The notes beneath the pieces were generated by a model. The model did not search any database and was not told the DNA's origin. It saw only the letters and a list, made by a program, of their open reading frames with translations. This document shows, in pieces, positions 8,265-16,132 of a stretch of DNA of 64,000 bases; position 1 is the first letter of the stretch; every line of letters starts with the position of its first letter. The position numbers and the translations under genes are program-made. This DNA is from Nocardioides daeguensis (GTDB taxonomy: Bacteria > Actinomycetota > Actinomycetes > Propionibacteriales > Nocardioidaceae): contig NZ_JAHTKU010000026.1 in the NCBI RefSeq assembly GCF_019192965.1, positions 1 to 64,000 of the forward strand, in the 5' to 3' direction.

Positions 8265-8980
8265 CACCCGGCCGGCTTCAGCACGTAGCCCGCGCCCCGC
8301 ATGGTGTGGATCATCGGGTCACGGCCGGCGTCGATCTTCTTGCGCAGGTAGGAGATGTAGAGCTCGACGACATTGGCCTGGCCGCCGAAGTCGTAGTTCC
8401 AGACCCGGTCGAGGATCTGCGCCTTGCTGAGCACCCGGCGCGGGTTGCGCATCAGGTAGCGCAGCAGCTCGAACTCGGTCGCGGTCAGCGCGATCTCCTC
8501 GCCGCCCCGGGTGACCTCGCGGCTGTCCTCGTCGAGGACCAGGTCACCGACGACCAGCGTGGAGCGGCTCTGCTCGACGGCGGTGCCCGCTCGTCGTACC
8601 AGCGCCCGGAGGCGGGCGACCAGCTCCTCGAGGGAGAACGGCTTGGTCACGTAGTCGTCGCCGCCGGCGGTGAGGCCGGCGACGCGGTCCTCCACGGCGT
8701 CGCGGGCGGTCAGGAAGAGGACCGGTACGGACGGGGCGTCGGCCCGGATCCGGCGCAGCACCTCCATGCCATCGTAGTCGGGCAGCATCATGTCGAGGAC
8801 CACGACGTCCGGCCCGTGGCTGCGGACCGCGCTGACCGCCTCGCCACCGGTATGGGCGGTCTCGACGGCCCAACCCTCGTAGCGCAGCGCCATCGCGACC
8901 AGCTCGGCGATGTTGACCTCGTCGTCGACGACGAGGGCACGCAGCGGGGTGCCGTCGGGGCGGGTCGCGGTCTCGGTCAT
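8264..8980 (-). CDS. OmpR-family response regulator
   Basis: A 238-residue two-domain regulator. The receiver has the acidic pair VVDDE (D19/D20), the phosphorylation site D63 in VVLDMMLPDYDG, the threonine in LFLTARD and the lysine in YVTKPF. The winged-helix DNA-binding domain carries LTATEFELLRYL, RVLSKAQILDRVW and the end segment TMRGAGYVLKP. I chose ATG 8980 (MTETATRP); the frame extends upstream to 9058, but that part overlaps the repeat-rich promoter region. Its probable targets are the 11-bp spaced repeats at 9004-9076, suggesting autoregulation and control of the divergent small membrane protein. Confidence 0.94.
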   Translation of the reverse strand: MTETATRPDGTPLRALVVDDEVNIAELVAMALRYEGWAVETAHTGGEAVSAVRSHGPDVVVLDMMLPDYDGMEVLRRIRADAPSVPVLFLTARDAVEDRVAGLTAGGDDYVTKPFSLEELVARLRALVRRAGTAVEQSRSTLVVGDLVLDEDSREVTRGGEEIALTATEFELLRYLMRNPRRVLSKAQILDRVWNYDFGGQANVVELYISYLRKKIDAGRDPMIHTMRGAGYVLKPAG

Positions 8981-9003
8981 GGCACCAGACTGTGCCAGCA
9001 ACC

Positions 9004-9076
9004 TGTGCGGATCCTGTGGATCCGTTGTGCGGATCCTGCGGCTCTTCACGGGCTGCACACAGGCTCAGCACAGGCT
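9004..9076. promoter_or_regulatory. 11-bp-phased direct repeats, likely response-regulator operator
   Basis: TGTGCGGATCC occurs at 9004-9014 and again at 9026-9036, exactly 22 bp apart, with a related TGTGGATCCGT at 9015-9025 between them. A second set, CACAGGCT at 9058-9065 and 9069-9076, is 11 bp apart. OmpR-family regulators bind direct repeats with 11-bp phase, and this block lies between the regulator gene and the divergent small membrane protein. Confidence 0.6.
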
Positions 9077-9095
9077 GCGGGACGAGCGTGGAGCC

Positions 9096-9536
9096 ATGAG
9101 CCAGCCCGACGACCCGACCCCCGACACCCCCAGCTCCGCCGACCCCGGCGCCCAGCCGGCGGCCGAGACGCCGACCGCGCCACCGGCGCCACCCGCACCG
9201 CCCGTGCCCCCGGCCGCGGCGCCGGTGCTGAAGACCCGGTGGCGCGACCGCGCCTTCACCCTGCGCTCGATGGTCGCGGTCGGCCTGGCCGGCCTGGTCC
9301 TGGGTGCCGGCGCGGGGGTGGGCACCGCGCTGGTCGCGAGCCACGACGACAGCCCCGACTTCCGCCACCAGCGGATGGGCCCCGGCGGTCCGGGCGGCGG
9401 CTTCCCCCGCTGGGAGGGCCGCGACGGACAGGACGGGCCGCCGCCCGGCTGGGGGCAGATGCCGCCCGGGAGCGGTCCCCAGCAACAGCCGGAGGCCCCG
9501 CAGGACGGCGCCTCCGGCGGCACCTCGGGGAGCTGA
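9096..9536 (+). CDS. small proline- and glycine-rich single-pass membrane protein
   Basis: A 146-residue protein I do not recognise. The first 50 residues are rich in Pro and Ala, then KTRWRDRAFTLRS leads into one membrane helix (about residues 55-75, GLAGLVLGAGAGVGTALVA). The outside part is Gly, Pro, Gln and Asp rich with MGPGGPGGGF and PPPGWGQMPPG. The ATG at 9096 lies 20 bp after the last operator-like repeat. It diverges from the two-component genes and is probably their main target; it may be an envelope-stress accessory protein. No enzyme motif is visible. Confidence 0.6.
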   Translation: MSQPDDPTPDTPSSADPGAQPAAETPTAPPAPPAPPVPPAAAPVLKTRWRDRAFTLRSMVAVGLAGLVLGAGAGVGTALVASHDDSPDFRHQRMGPGGPGGGFPRWEGRDGQDGPPPGWGQMPPGSGPQQQPEAPQDGASGGTSGS

Positions 9537-9625
9537 GCCCCAACCGAACCGGGAGCCCCGCGATTCCGCTCCGCATGCGCTTGACAGCGTGAGCCGGTGG
9601 TCCGCAGTGCCCTGCCGAGGGGCCG

Positions 9626-10054
9626 TCAGTGGTGGCTCGAGTGGTCCCCGGGCGGGCTCTGGTCGCTCGGGACCGGCGACGGTGGGGCGTCGTCCACCCC
9701 GGAGATCGCGGGGCCGATCACGAAGGCCGACACGGCGAACAGGGCGGTGAACACGGCGACGGCGATCGCCGGCGCCCAGGGAGTGCCGAACCGCCGGTGC
9801 AGGCGCAGCAGCATCGGCATCGAGAGCAGCAGACCGACGGCGTAGAACAACAGGTTGCCCGATGTTCCCGTGATCAGCGCCGCGCCGGCCAGGAGGCCGA
9901 TGTGGTGCAGCACGTGGGGGGCGATGCCGAGCGCGACGCCGACGGCGGCTCCGACGCCGTCGCGGACCGTGCGGACACCGCTCCGGGGCCTCGGCTCGTC
10001 GGGGACCAGAGGCTGGTCGCCCAGCCGCCGTCCGTGGTGGGTGCGCAGGCTCAT
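9626..10054 (-). CDS. multi-pass membrane protein of unknown function
   Basis: A 142-residue protein with three to four hydrophobic segments (around residues 33-50, 52-80 and 92-115) after a charged N-terminus, ending in an acidic, proline-rich tail with SDQSPPGDHSSHH. Histidines lie inside the membrane region (PHVLHHIG) and at the C-terminus, which could hint at metal handling, but this is weak. It converges with the small membrane protein at 9096-9536. About 90 bp between them hold nothing notable. Confidence 0.6.
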   Translation of the reverse strand: MSLRTHHGRRLGDQPLVPDEPRPRSGVRTVRDGVGAAVGVALGIAPHVLHHIGLLAGAALITGTSGNLLFYAVGLLLSMPMLLRLHRRFGTPWAPAIAVAVFTALFAVSAFVIGPAISGVDDAPPSPVPSDQSPPGDHSSHH

Positions 10055-10207
10055 CTCGACCTCACGTCCGGTAGGAGAGGACGACCTAGAGCGACCTTGA
10101 CGAACCAGACCGGGGTCGTTGATTCAAATCTCTTCGGCCCTGCGGTCACAGTCGCAGTTGCGCGCTGCGGAGGTGGGGTCCAAGCGCCACGGCGCGCGGC
10201 GTAGTCA

Positions 10208-10226
10208 TAGCAGATACTGCTATAGT
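10208..10226 (+). promoter_or_regulatory. operator palindrome over a leaderless promoter
   Basis: A perfect inverted repeat, TAGCAG-ATA-CTGCTA (10208-10222), overlaps the start of the -10 element TATAGT (10221-10226). The GTG start of the HTH gene follows 6 nt later. This is the expected arrangement for autorepression by the HTH protein. It stands out in a locally AT-richer stretch. Confidence 0.6.
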
Positions 10227-10232
10227 TGCAAT

Positions 10233-10751
10233 GTGGCCAGCCGGAGCGAGGTTCTGCGAACGGTGATGCTCGAGACGGGCACCACCCAGTCCAGCCTGTC
10301 CCGGCTCAGCGGCGTGCGTCAGCCGAGCATCAGTGGCTTCCTGTCAGAGAAGGTCGAGATGAGCGACGACCAGCTCGACCGACTTCTGTGCTGCATGGGA
10401 TTCCGGCTCGAGGTCGTGCGACGCCCTGTGGTTCCCGAGCTGAACCGCTCAGAGCGCCGTTCCTGGAGGCTGCACCGGCAGCTCTCGATCATGCTGACTC
10501 GCGAGACCCTCGACGAGTGGCGCCCGACCCTCGACCTCAACCTTGACCGGCTCAGCGAGCGGGTGACCGGCCAACCGCATGAACGCAACCTGGAGCGCTG
10601 GCGGGAACTCGTCGAGCGAGGCGATCTCCTTGGGCTACACCGGTTGCTGACTGGGCTCGACCGCGACTCCATCGAGATGCGCGAGGTGTCCCCTATGTCA
10701 GGTCTGCTCACCCAGGAGCAGCGCCGCCAGGTCCTCGAGCAGGTCAGCTGA
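10233..10751 (+). CDS. HTH-domain protein, putative antitoxin/autorepressor
   Basis: A 172-residue protein with an N-terminal helix-turn-helix of the XRE type (LRTVMLETGTTQSSLSRLSGVRQPSISGFLSEKVEMSDDQLDRLL, summarised as TQSSLSRLSG and QPSISGFL). The rest is a helical, Arg- and Glu-rich domain with RQLSIMLTRETLDEW and LERWRELVERGDLLGLHRLLTG. The GTG at 10233 follows the -10 TATAGT by 6 nt and is likely leaderless; a longer frame upstream is less likely because it reads through the operator. Its stop overlaps the start of the nucleotidyltransferase gene by one base. The pair looks like a toxin-antitoxin or phage-defence unit. Confidence 0.75.
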   Translation: MASRSEVLRTVMLETGTTQSSLSRLSGVRQPSISGFLSEKVEMSDDQLDRLLCCMGFRLEVVRRPVVPELNRSERRSWRLHRQLSIMLTRETLDEWRPTLDLNLDRLSERVTGQPHERNLERWRELVERGDLLGLHRLLTGLDRDSIEMREVSPMSGLLTQEQRRQVLEQVS

Positions 10752-11314
10752 TGCGCCGCGACCAGCTCGAACACGCCATCCGAACGGCCTGTCAGATCAT
10801 CGAGCAGCCCGAGATCATCATCGTCGGATCGCAGGCCATCCTCGGCACCTACGACGAGTCACAGCTGCCGCCGGCGGCGACGATGTCGATAGAGGTTGAC
10901 GTCCTGCCCATCGCCGACGACAACGACGAGACGGCGCGGCTGGCTGACCTCATCGAGGGCGTCGCAGGCGAGTTCTCACCATTCGAGGAGCTCCACGGCT
11001 TCTGCATCGATGGCGTCGACCTCACCACGGCCGTCCTTCCCGACGGTTGGCGCGAGCGCTTGGTCAAGGTGCAGAACGCGAACACCGCCGCACCGTCCGG
11101 CACGCCGAGATTCACTGGATGGTGCCTCGCCAAGGAAGACCTCTGCGTCGCGAAGCTCTGCGCCTTCCGCGAGAAGGACCTCAACTTCGTCAGTGCGCTG
11201 CTCGACGCAGGGCTCGCAGACCCGACGATCATCGCGAACCGGCTCCCGACCGTGCCGCCCACCCACATCGCAGCGACACAGCGTGCACTCACCTGGATTG
11301 CATCTCGGCGCTGA
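10751..11314 (+). CDS. DUF6036-like nucleotidyltransferase, putative toxin
   Basis: A 187-residue protein with a nucleotidyltransferase pattern: IIIVGSQAILGTY carries the Gly-Ser signature and SIEVDVLPI supplies the acidic pair (about residues 44-49). Later segments include GWCLAKEDLCVAKLCAFREKDLNFV, broken here as LAKEDLCVAKL and REKDLNFV, which is typical of DUF6036/AbiEii-type proteins. The ATG at 10751 overlaps the stop of the HTH gene, so the two are translated together. In related pairs the transferase is the toxic partner. It lies next to tRNA-Asn, and its base composition is less GC-rich than its surroundings, suggesting acquisition. Confidence 0.75.
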   Translation: MRRDQLEHAIRTACQIIEQPEIIIVGSQAILGTYDESQLPPAATMSIEVDVLPIADDNDETARLADLIEGVAGEFSPFEELHGFCIDGVDLTTAVLPDGWRERLVKVQNANTAAPSGTPRFTGWCLAKEDLCVAKLCAFREKDLNFVSALLDAGLADPTIIANRLPTVPPTHIAATQRALTWIASRR

Positions 11315-11410
11315 TCAACGGATGTCCTTCGGAGTTTCTGGCCTGTTTCTAGGCACCGCAGCGCCTGCGCCCAAGTCATTGGGCGCACCGCAGTTGGTCG
11401 CACAGAACAC

Positions 11411-11530
11411 GTTTCCGCAGGTCAGGGGCCTTCGCGCACGCGGACGGCAGACTCGAAGTGAACAATCCGCGCGGTCACCCGGCTCGAAATGCAGAGAGCC
11501 TCTGATCCGCGTTTCCGCAGGCCAGAGGCC
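11411..11530. repeat. two 20-bp direct repeats exactly 100 bp apart
   Basis: GTTTCCGCAGGTCAGGGGCC at 11411-11430 recurs as GTTTCCGCAGGCCAGAGGCC at 11511-11530, with 2 differences. The second copy is 10 bp from the 3' end of tRNA-Asn. They might be remnants of an integration event next to the tRNA or a duplicated downstream region. The stretch 11315-11540 has no gene. Confidence 0.55.
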
Positions 11531-11539
11531 CTCTTCCGG

Positions 11540-11612
11540 CTCCCCCGATTGGACTCGAACCAATAACCCTGCGATTAACAGTCGCATGCTCTGCCAGTTG
11601 AGCTACGGGGGA
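11540..11612 (-). tRNA. tRNA-Asn (GUU)
   Basis: The minus strand gives a complete cloverleaf: acceptor TCCCCCG with CGGGGGA, T8A9, D arm, anticodon loop CTGTTAA (anticodon GUU), T loop TTCGAGT, discriminator G. CCA is not encoded. It is the only tRNA near the toxin-antitoxin-like pair. Confidence 0.97.
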
Positions 11613-11700
11613 AAGCTGCTCTCCACCCGCCGGGTGGAAGCGGGGAAACACTAGCAAGGACACGGCCGTCGTCCGAAATCCTGGTGTCCCCGCAACGGCG

Positions 11701-12195
11701 TCAGACGCCGACGTCGGCCCTCGCGGCCGCGAGGGCGTCCTGGACGACGGCGTCGACGCGGGGGTCGGCGGGGTCCAGGCCCTCGTCGTACTCGACGAAC
11801 CAGGCGAGCTCGCCGTGGCTGCCCGGGGCCCGACGGGCCAGGATCCGGACCTCGCGGCGCCCGGCGACCCGGACGTGGCGTTGCACGGCGATGCTGGCCG
11901 TGACCCGCTCGCGGACCAGCTGGAGCAGTCGCTCGGCGTCGTCGAGGCGCAGCAGGTGGAGCGGGCTGGGCGCACCGAAGTCGGCCACCTCGACCACGCG
12001 CAGGGTCGACTCCTCGACGTCCCAGTCGGCGCTGGCGACCCGCTCCCACGGAACCCGGGCAGGGAGGTAGAGGGCGTCGCGGGTGCCGCCGACGACCTGC
12101 GGACCCTCGCCGCCGCGGCGCGCCGTGGCGCTGGCGAGCAGCCGCTCCCCCGGCCCGACCGGGAAGGGCGGACGGCGGGACAGGAACGACCTCAT
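11701..12195 (-). CDS. hypothetical protein translationally coupled to dnaG
   Basis: A 164-residue soluble protein with no family I can name. It starts MRSFLSRRPPFPVGPGERLLA and reads like a small beta-rich domain: a strand with ALYLPARVPWERVASADWD and a segment LHLLRLDDAERLLQLVRERVTASI. This resembles the short PH-like or SH3-like proteins found after dnaG in related genomes. The ATG at 12195 overlaps the dnaG stop by four bases (ATGA), which decides the start and shows coupling. Nothing suggests a catalytic site. Confidence 0.7.
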   Translation of the reverse strand: MRSFLSRRPPFPVGPGERLLASATARRGGEGPQVVGGTRDALYLPARVPWERVASADWDVEESTLRVVEVADFGAPSPLHLLRLDDAERLLQLVRERVTASIAVQRHVRVAGRREVRILARRAPGSHGELAWFVEYDEGLDPADPRVDAVVQDALAAARADVGV

Positions 12196-14084
12196 GGGGC
12201 GCCGACGATCTTCTCGCGCAGGGTGCGCCGGTGCTGCTCGAGTGCCGCGAGCTCGCCGAACATCTTGTTGTAGTCGGCGGCGTGGTCGAGCGGGTTGGTG
12301 CGCTGCAGCCGGGAGCGGACCTCCTCGATGCGGCGCAGCACGGTCAGCTCCTGCAGGCGGTACACGTGGTGCGCGACGTACCCGGCGTCGACGTCGCGGT
12401 TGACCGGGATCGGCTCGACGGCGAGCGCGCTGATGAGCGACGACACCGCCGGGTCCGTGGCCGCGTCGCGCAGGCGCGACACCCAGCCCGGGTCGTCCTG
12501 ACCGGCGACCGTGCCGCCGGCGGCCGCGACCAGGTCCCACACGGCCCGGTACGTCGGGTGGGTGAAGTCGTTGCTGCCGATGTCGGCGGTGGTGCGCCCG
12601 ATCGCCATCGGCGACTGGAGCACCAGCTTGAGGGTCTCGCGCTCGATGCCGAAGCGCGGGTCCCGGAGGTCCGGTACGGCGGAGCGCGGGGCCGGCTCCG
12701 CAGCGGCCTCCCGCTGCGGCGGCCGCCCCCGGTCGGGGCGTCCGGCCGGGGCGGGGCCCTTGGCGGCGGCGCGTCGTACCTCGGCCCGGGCCTGGTCGGG
12801 GTCGACGCCGACCATGCCGGCCAGCTCGCGGGCGAAGGCGTCGACCTTCGACTTGTCGCGGACGCTGGCGACCAGCTGGGCACCGGCCCGCAGTGCGTCG
12901 ACCCGGCTGTCGGCGCGGTCGAGGTCGTAGCGACCGACGACGTTCTCGAGGACGAAGCGGTAGAGGGGCCGGCGGCTGGCGATCAGCTCGCGGACGGCGT
13001 CGTCGCCGCGCTGGATCCGCAGGTCGCAGGGGTCCATGCCCTCGGGCGCGACCGCGACGTAGGTCTGGGCGACGAAGCGCTGGTCGCCCTCGAAGGTGCG
13101 CAGGGCGGCCTTCTGGCCGGCCTCGTCGCCATCGAAGGTGAAGACCACCTCGCTGCGCAGCGCGGCGTGGTCGTCGAGGAAGCGGCGCAGCACCCGGGCG
13201 TGGTCGTCGCCGAAGGCGGTGCCGCAGGTGGCGACCGCGGTCTCCACGCCGGCGAGGTGGCAGGCCATCACGTCGGTGTAGCCCTCGACGATGACGGCCT
13301 GCGACCTGAGCGCGATCGGCTTGCGCGCCAGGTCGATGCCGTAGAGCACGTGGCTCTTCTTGTAGATCGCCGTCTCGGAGGTGTTGAGGTACTTGGCCTC
13401 GATCCGGTCGTCGTCGAAGAGCCGGCGCGCCCCGAACCCGATGGTCTCGCCGTTGGTCTCACGGATCGGCCAGAGCAGGCGGCCGCGGAACTTGTCGTAG
13501 TGGGAGCGGCCCATCGCCACCAGCCCCGCGGCGATCAGCTCCTCGGAGGTGAACTTCCGCCCGCTCAGGTGGCGCCACAGCGCCTCCCCGTCGCGCGGCG
13601 CGAACCCGACCCCGAACTTCAGGGCGGCCTGCTGGTCGAAGCCGCGCTCGGCCAGGAACTGCCGGGCGGCCAGGGCGTCGGGTGTGCCGAGCTGCTCGGC
13701 GTAGAACTCCTGGGCCACCGCGTGCGCCTCGACCAGGCGGCGGCGCTGCGGGCCGCGCGGCCGGTCGTCCTGGCCGGTGTCGTCGCGGCGCAGCTGGACG
13801 CCGTACTTGTCGGCCATCCGCTCGACGGCCTCGCCGAAGCTGAGCCCGTCGATCTTCATCAAGAAGGTGAAGACGTCGCCGCCCTCCTGGCAGCCGAAGC
13901 AGTGGAAGAACCCCCGGCTCGGGGTCACGTGGAACGACGGTGACTTCTCGTCGTGGAAGGGACACAGGCCCTTCATCGAGCCGCCGCCGGCGTTGCGGAG
14001 GGTGACGTACGACGACACGACCTCGTCGATCTTGACCCGCTCGCGGACCGCGGCGATGTCCTCGTCACGTATCCGGCCGGCCAT
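12192..14084 (-). CDS. dnaG: DNA primase
   Basis: Replication primase of 630 residues, making RNA primers for DnaB-driven replication. The N-terminal CHC2 zinc finger has C41, H44, C62 and C65 (CPFH and CFGC). The central catalytic core includes the TOPRIM motifs VEGYTDVMA and FTFDGDEAGQKA. The C-terminal part, with LKLVLQSP and the closing LQELTVLRRIEEVRSRL, is the helicase-binding region. The ATG at 14084 lies 6 nt after TAGGAT (14091-14096), so the gene may have a leaderless transcript. A small coupled gene follows. Confidence 0.97.
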   Translation of the reverse strand: MAGRIRDEDIAAVRERVKIDEVVSSYVTLRNAGGGSMKGLCPFHDEKSPSFHVTPSRGFFHCFGCQEGGDVFTFLMKIDGLSFGEAVERMADKYGVQLRRDDTGQDDRPRGPQRRRLVEAHAVAQEFYAEQLGTPDALAARQFLAERGFDQQAALKFGVGFAPRDGEALWRHLSGRKFTSEELIAAGLVAMGRSHYDKFRGRLLWPIRETNGETIGFGARRLFDDDRIEAKYLNTSETAIYKKSHVLYGIDLARKPIALRSQAVIVEGYTDVMACHLAGVETAVATCGTAFGDDHARVLRRFLDDHAALRSEVVFTFDGDEAGQKAALRTFEGDQRFVAQTYVAVAPEGMDPCDLRIQRGDDAVRELIASRRPLYRFVLENVVGRYDLDRADSRVDALRAGAQLVASVRDKSKVDAFARELAGMVGVDPDQARAEVRRAAAKGPAPAGRPDRGRPPQREAAAEPAPRSAVPDLRDPRFGIERETLKLVLQSPMAIGRTTADIGSNDFTHPTYRAVWDLVAAAGGTVAGQDDPGWVSRLRDAATDPAVSSLISALAVEPIPVNRDVDAGYVAHHVYRLQELTVLRRIEEVRSRLQRTNPLDHAADYNKMFGELAALEQHRRTLREKIVGAP

Positions 14085-14254
14085 GCCGCGATCCTACTGA
14101 GCCCCCCGCGGGCGGGCCGCAGCAGTGGACGCTCGCTGTGGACGACCACCGCCCGTGGTCGCCCGTGAGCGTGACCTTCGTCGCCTTCGCTCGTTGTCCG
14201 GCGGGGAGGACCACATGAAGGTCATGGGGATGAGCATTCGGGGAGGGACCGGCC

Positions 14255-15049
14255 ATGGAGCAGGCGCGCCGCCGCACCAGCTGGCCAGTGGCCCTCGTCG
14301 TGCTGCTCTTCGCGCTCTCGACCCTGGTGATGGTCCTCAAGGACAGCGGGGACGACGAGGGTCCGGACACGACGCCGGCCTCGTCGTTCGACCTCTCGAC
14401 GCTGCCCGTGAGCTCCACGCGGACCACGATCGAGGAGGCTCCGCAGGACCCCCGGCCCACCAAGGTGCCGAAGGGCACGGTCGTGCACCCGAAGCGGGTG
14501 GCCGCGCTGTACGACGAGCCCGACGGCACGCCGTTCGGCAAGGTGCGGCCGACCGAGTTCGGCGATGTGTGGCTGCCGGTGATCACCCGCAACCGCGACT
14601 GGGTGCAGGTGTTGCTCCCGTCGAAGCCGAACGGCTCGACGGGGTGGGTCCGGGGCTCCGAGCTGGCCGAGGCCCGCAGCCGCTTCCTCGTGAAGGTGCA
14701 CCTCGGCGAGCGCTCGCTCGAGCTGTTCGAGGACGACGCGCTGGTCGGGGCCTGGACCGTCGCGATCGGTGCCAGCGGTACGCCGACGCCGCTCGGCCGG
14801 ACCTTCGTGCTCGGCCAGATCATCGACGACCAGCAGCCGTTCTCGCCGGTCATCCTGCCGCTCGGCAGCCACAGCGAGACCCTCGACTCCTACGGCGGCG
14901 GCCCGGGCACGGTCGCCCTGCACGGCTGGACCGACCCGTCGGTCTTCGGCAAGGCGGTCAGCCACGGCTGCGTCCGGGTGCCCGATGACGCCCTCGACCT
15001 GCTCCGCACCGTGCCGATCGGCACACCGGTCATGGTCGACGAGGCCTGA
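14255..15049 (+). CDS. L,D-transpeptidase (YkuD family), membrane-anchored
   Basis: Peptidoglycan cross-linking enzyme of 264 residues. An N-terminal membrane helix (about 10-29) anchors it outside the cell. A linker is followed by an SH3-like segment (VAALYDEPDGTPFGKV to GWVRGSEL). The YkuD domain has the catalytic signature HGW then SHGCVRVPDDA, with the active cysteine near residue 236, so both the histidine and cysteine are present. A strong ribosome site (GGGAGGGA) precedes ATG 14255. Such enzymes form 3-3 cross-links and are common in Actinobacteria. It is not clearly in an operon with the next gene. Confidence 0.93.
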   Translation: MEQARRRTSWPVALVVLLFALSTLVMVLKDSGDDEGPDTTPASSFDLSTLPVSSTRTTIEEAPQDPRPTKVPKGTVVHPKRVAALYDEPDGTPFGKVRPTEFGDVWLPVITRNRDWVQVLLPSKPNGSTGWVRGSELAEARSRFLVKVHLGERSLELFEDDALVGAWTVAIGASGTPTPLGRTFVLGQIIDDQQPFSPVILPLGSHSETLDSYGGGPGTVALHGWTDPSVFGKAVSHGCVRVPDDALDLLRTVPIGTPVMVDEA

Positions 15050-15103
15050 CCCCCACGACCTGCTCCACCTCGGGGACAAGTGATGAAGATGAAGGGAACA
15101 CCG

Positions 15104-16054
15104 ATGAAGAACAAGCGGCACCTGGCTCCCGTGGCGGGCGCGCTCCTCCTCGTGGCGGGAGCGGCGACGTCCGCGGCCCTGCTCACGGGCGGCTCCGCGA
15201 CCGCGGCAGGCAATCCGTCGTCCGCCTTCGGTCTGGAGCTCTCGATCGCGGGCAACGGCGTCATCCCGCGCACCCCGGCCGTCACCTCGACCGACGGCTC
15301 GCTGAAGAGCGACTCCCTCATCGCACTCCCCACCAACCCTGTGGCCAGCGGCGGCATCGTGAACGCCTCGGCGCAGAACGGCGCTGCCAGCGCCAGCGTC
15401 GCCGACCTCGCGGTCGGCCAGGACCTGTTGAAGACGATCGACCCCCAGGGCACGCTGACCGGCCAGCTCAACACGGCCTGCACCCAGCTCGTCGGCCAGC
15501 TCGGACCGGTCCTCGACCCGGTCAACACCCAGGTGCTCGGCCCGCTGCTGACCCAGCTGCAGGGAGTTCTGGACCAGGTCGCCACCAGCACCAAGGACAC
15601 GCCGCTGAACCTCGGCGCCCTCGGCGCCCTCGACATCAGCAAGCTCACCAACGGCGAGCTCGGCGGCCTGTGCGACGTCCTCGCCGGCAAGTTGAAGCTC
15701 GTCGGCGCCGGCGCCGTCGAGGCGAAGTGCACCGGCGACGCGGGCACGACCACGATCGCCGACCTCCGGGCCCTGGGCCTGCCGGTCGACGTCGACACCA
15801 AGCTGGCCAACCAGGCCATCAAGATCCCCAGCATGGCCGGCGTCCCACCGATCATCGAGCTGGTCGTGAACCGGCAGACGGCGAACGCCGACGGGACCTT
15901 CACCGTCGACGCGCTCTACTTGAACGTGCTCGACCAGATCAAGCTGACCGTCGCCTCGGCCACCTGCGGCAACGTCACCACCGGCCGGTCGCTCACCCCG
16001 GGTGACGCCCCCGCCCCGAAGCCGGTCAAGGAGCACGTCCCGGTCACCGGCTGA
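15104..16054 (+). CDS. secreted protein, choice-of-anchor-P-like
   Basis: A 316-residue exported protein. A signal peptide runs from MKNKRHLAPVAG to about residue 38, with cleavage likely after SATAA. The mature part starts with SSAFGLELSIAG and PRTPAVTSTDG and alternates beta-rich segments and Leu/Gln-rich stretches, matching in outline the choice-of-anchor P type of secreted actinobacterial proteins. The end is KEHVPVTG without a hydrophobic tail, so it is not a sortase substrate. ATG 15104 is preferred over ATG 15083 because AGGGA lies at the right distance upstream. Function is unknown; an envelope role is likely. Confidence 0.7.
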   Translation: MKNKRHLAPVAGALLLVAGAATSAALLTGGSATAAGNPSSAFGLELSIAGNGVIPRTPAVTSTDGSLKSDSLIALPTNPVASGGIVNASAQNGAASASVADLAVGQDLLKTIDPQGTLTGQLNTACTQLVGQLGPVLDPVNTQVLGPLLTQLQGVLDQVATSTKDTPLNLGALGALDISKLTNGELGGLCDVLAGKLKLVGAGAVEAKCTGDAGTTTIADLRALGLPVDVDTKLANQAIKIPSMAGVPPIIELVVNRQTANADGTFTVDALYLNVLDQIKLTVASATCGNVTTGRSLTPGDAPAPKPVKEHVPVTG

Positions 16055-16068
16055 CCCGGCCCGAGCAA

Positions 16069-16110
16069 GCAGATCGGCCCGTCGCGCACCAGCGCGGCGG
16101 GCCGATCTGC
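16069..16110. terminator. bidirectional terminator hairpin
   Basis: A perfect 13-bp stem, GCAGATCGGCCCG (16069-16081) with CGGGCCGATCTGC (16098-16110), lies between two converging genes. There is no long T run on either side. Confidence 0.75.
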
Positions 16111-16132
16111 AACGTGGGGTCCGCGGGTCCGG

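Noticed and set aside
15104-16054. Sortase substrate suggested by the C-terminal PVTG
   Set aside because: No hydrophobic segment or basic tail follows, so it cannot be a sortase signal.
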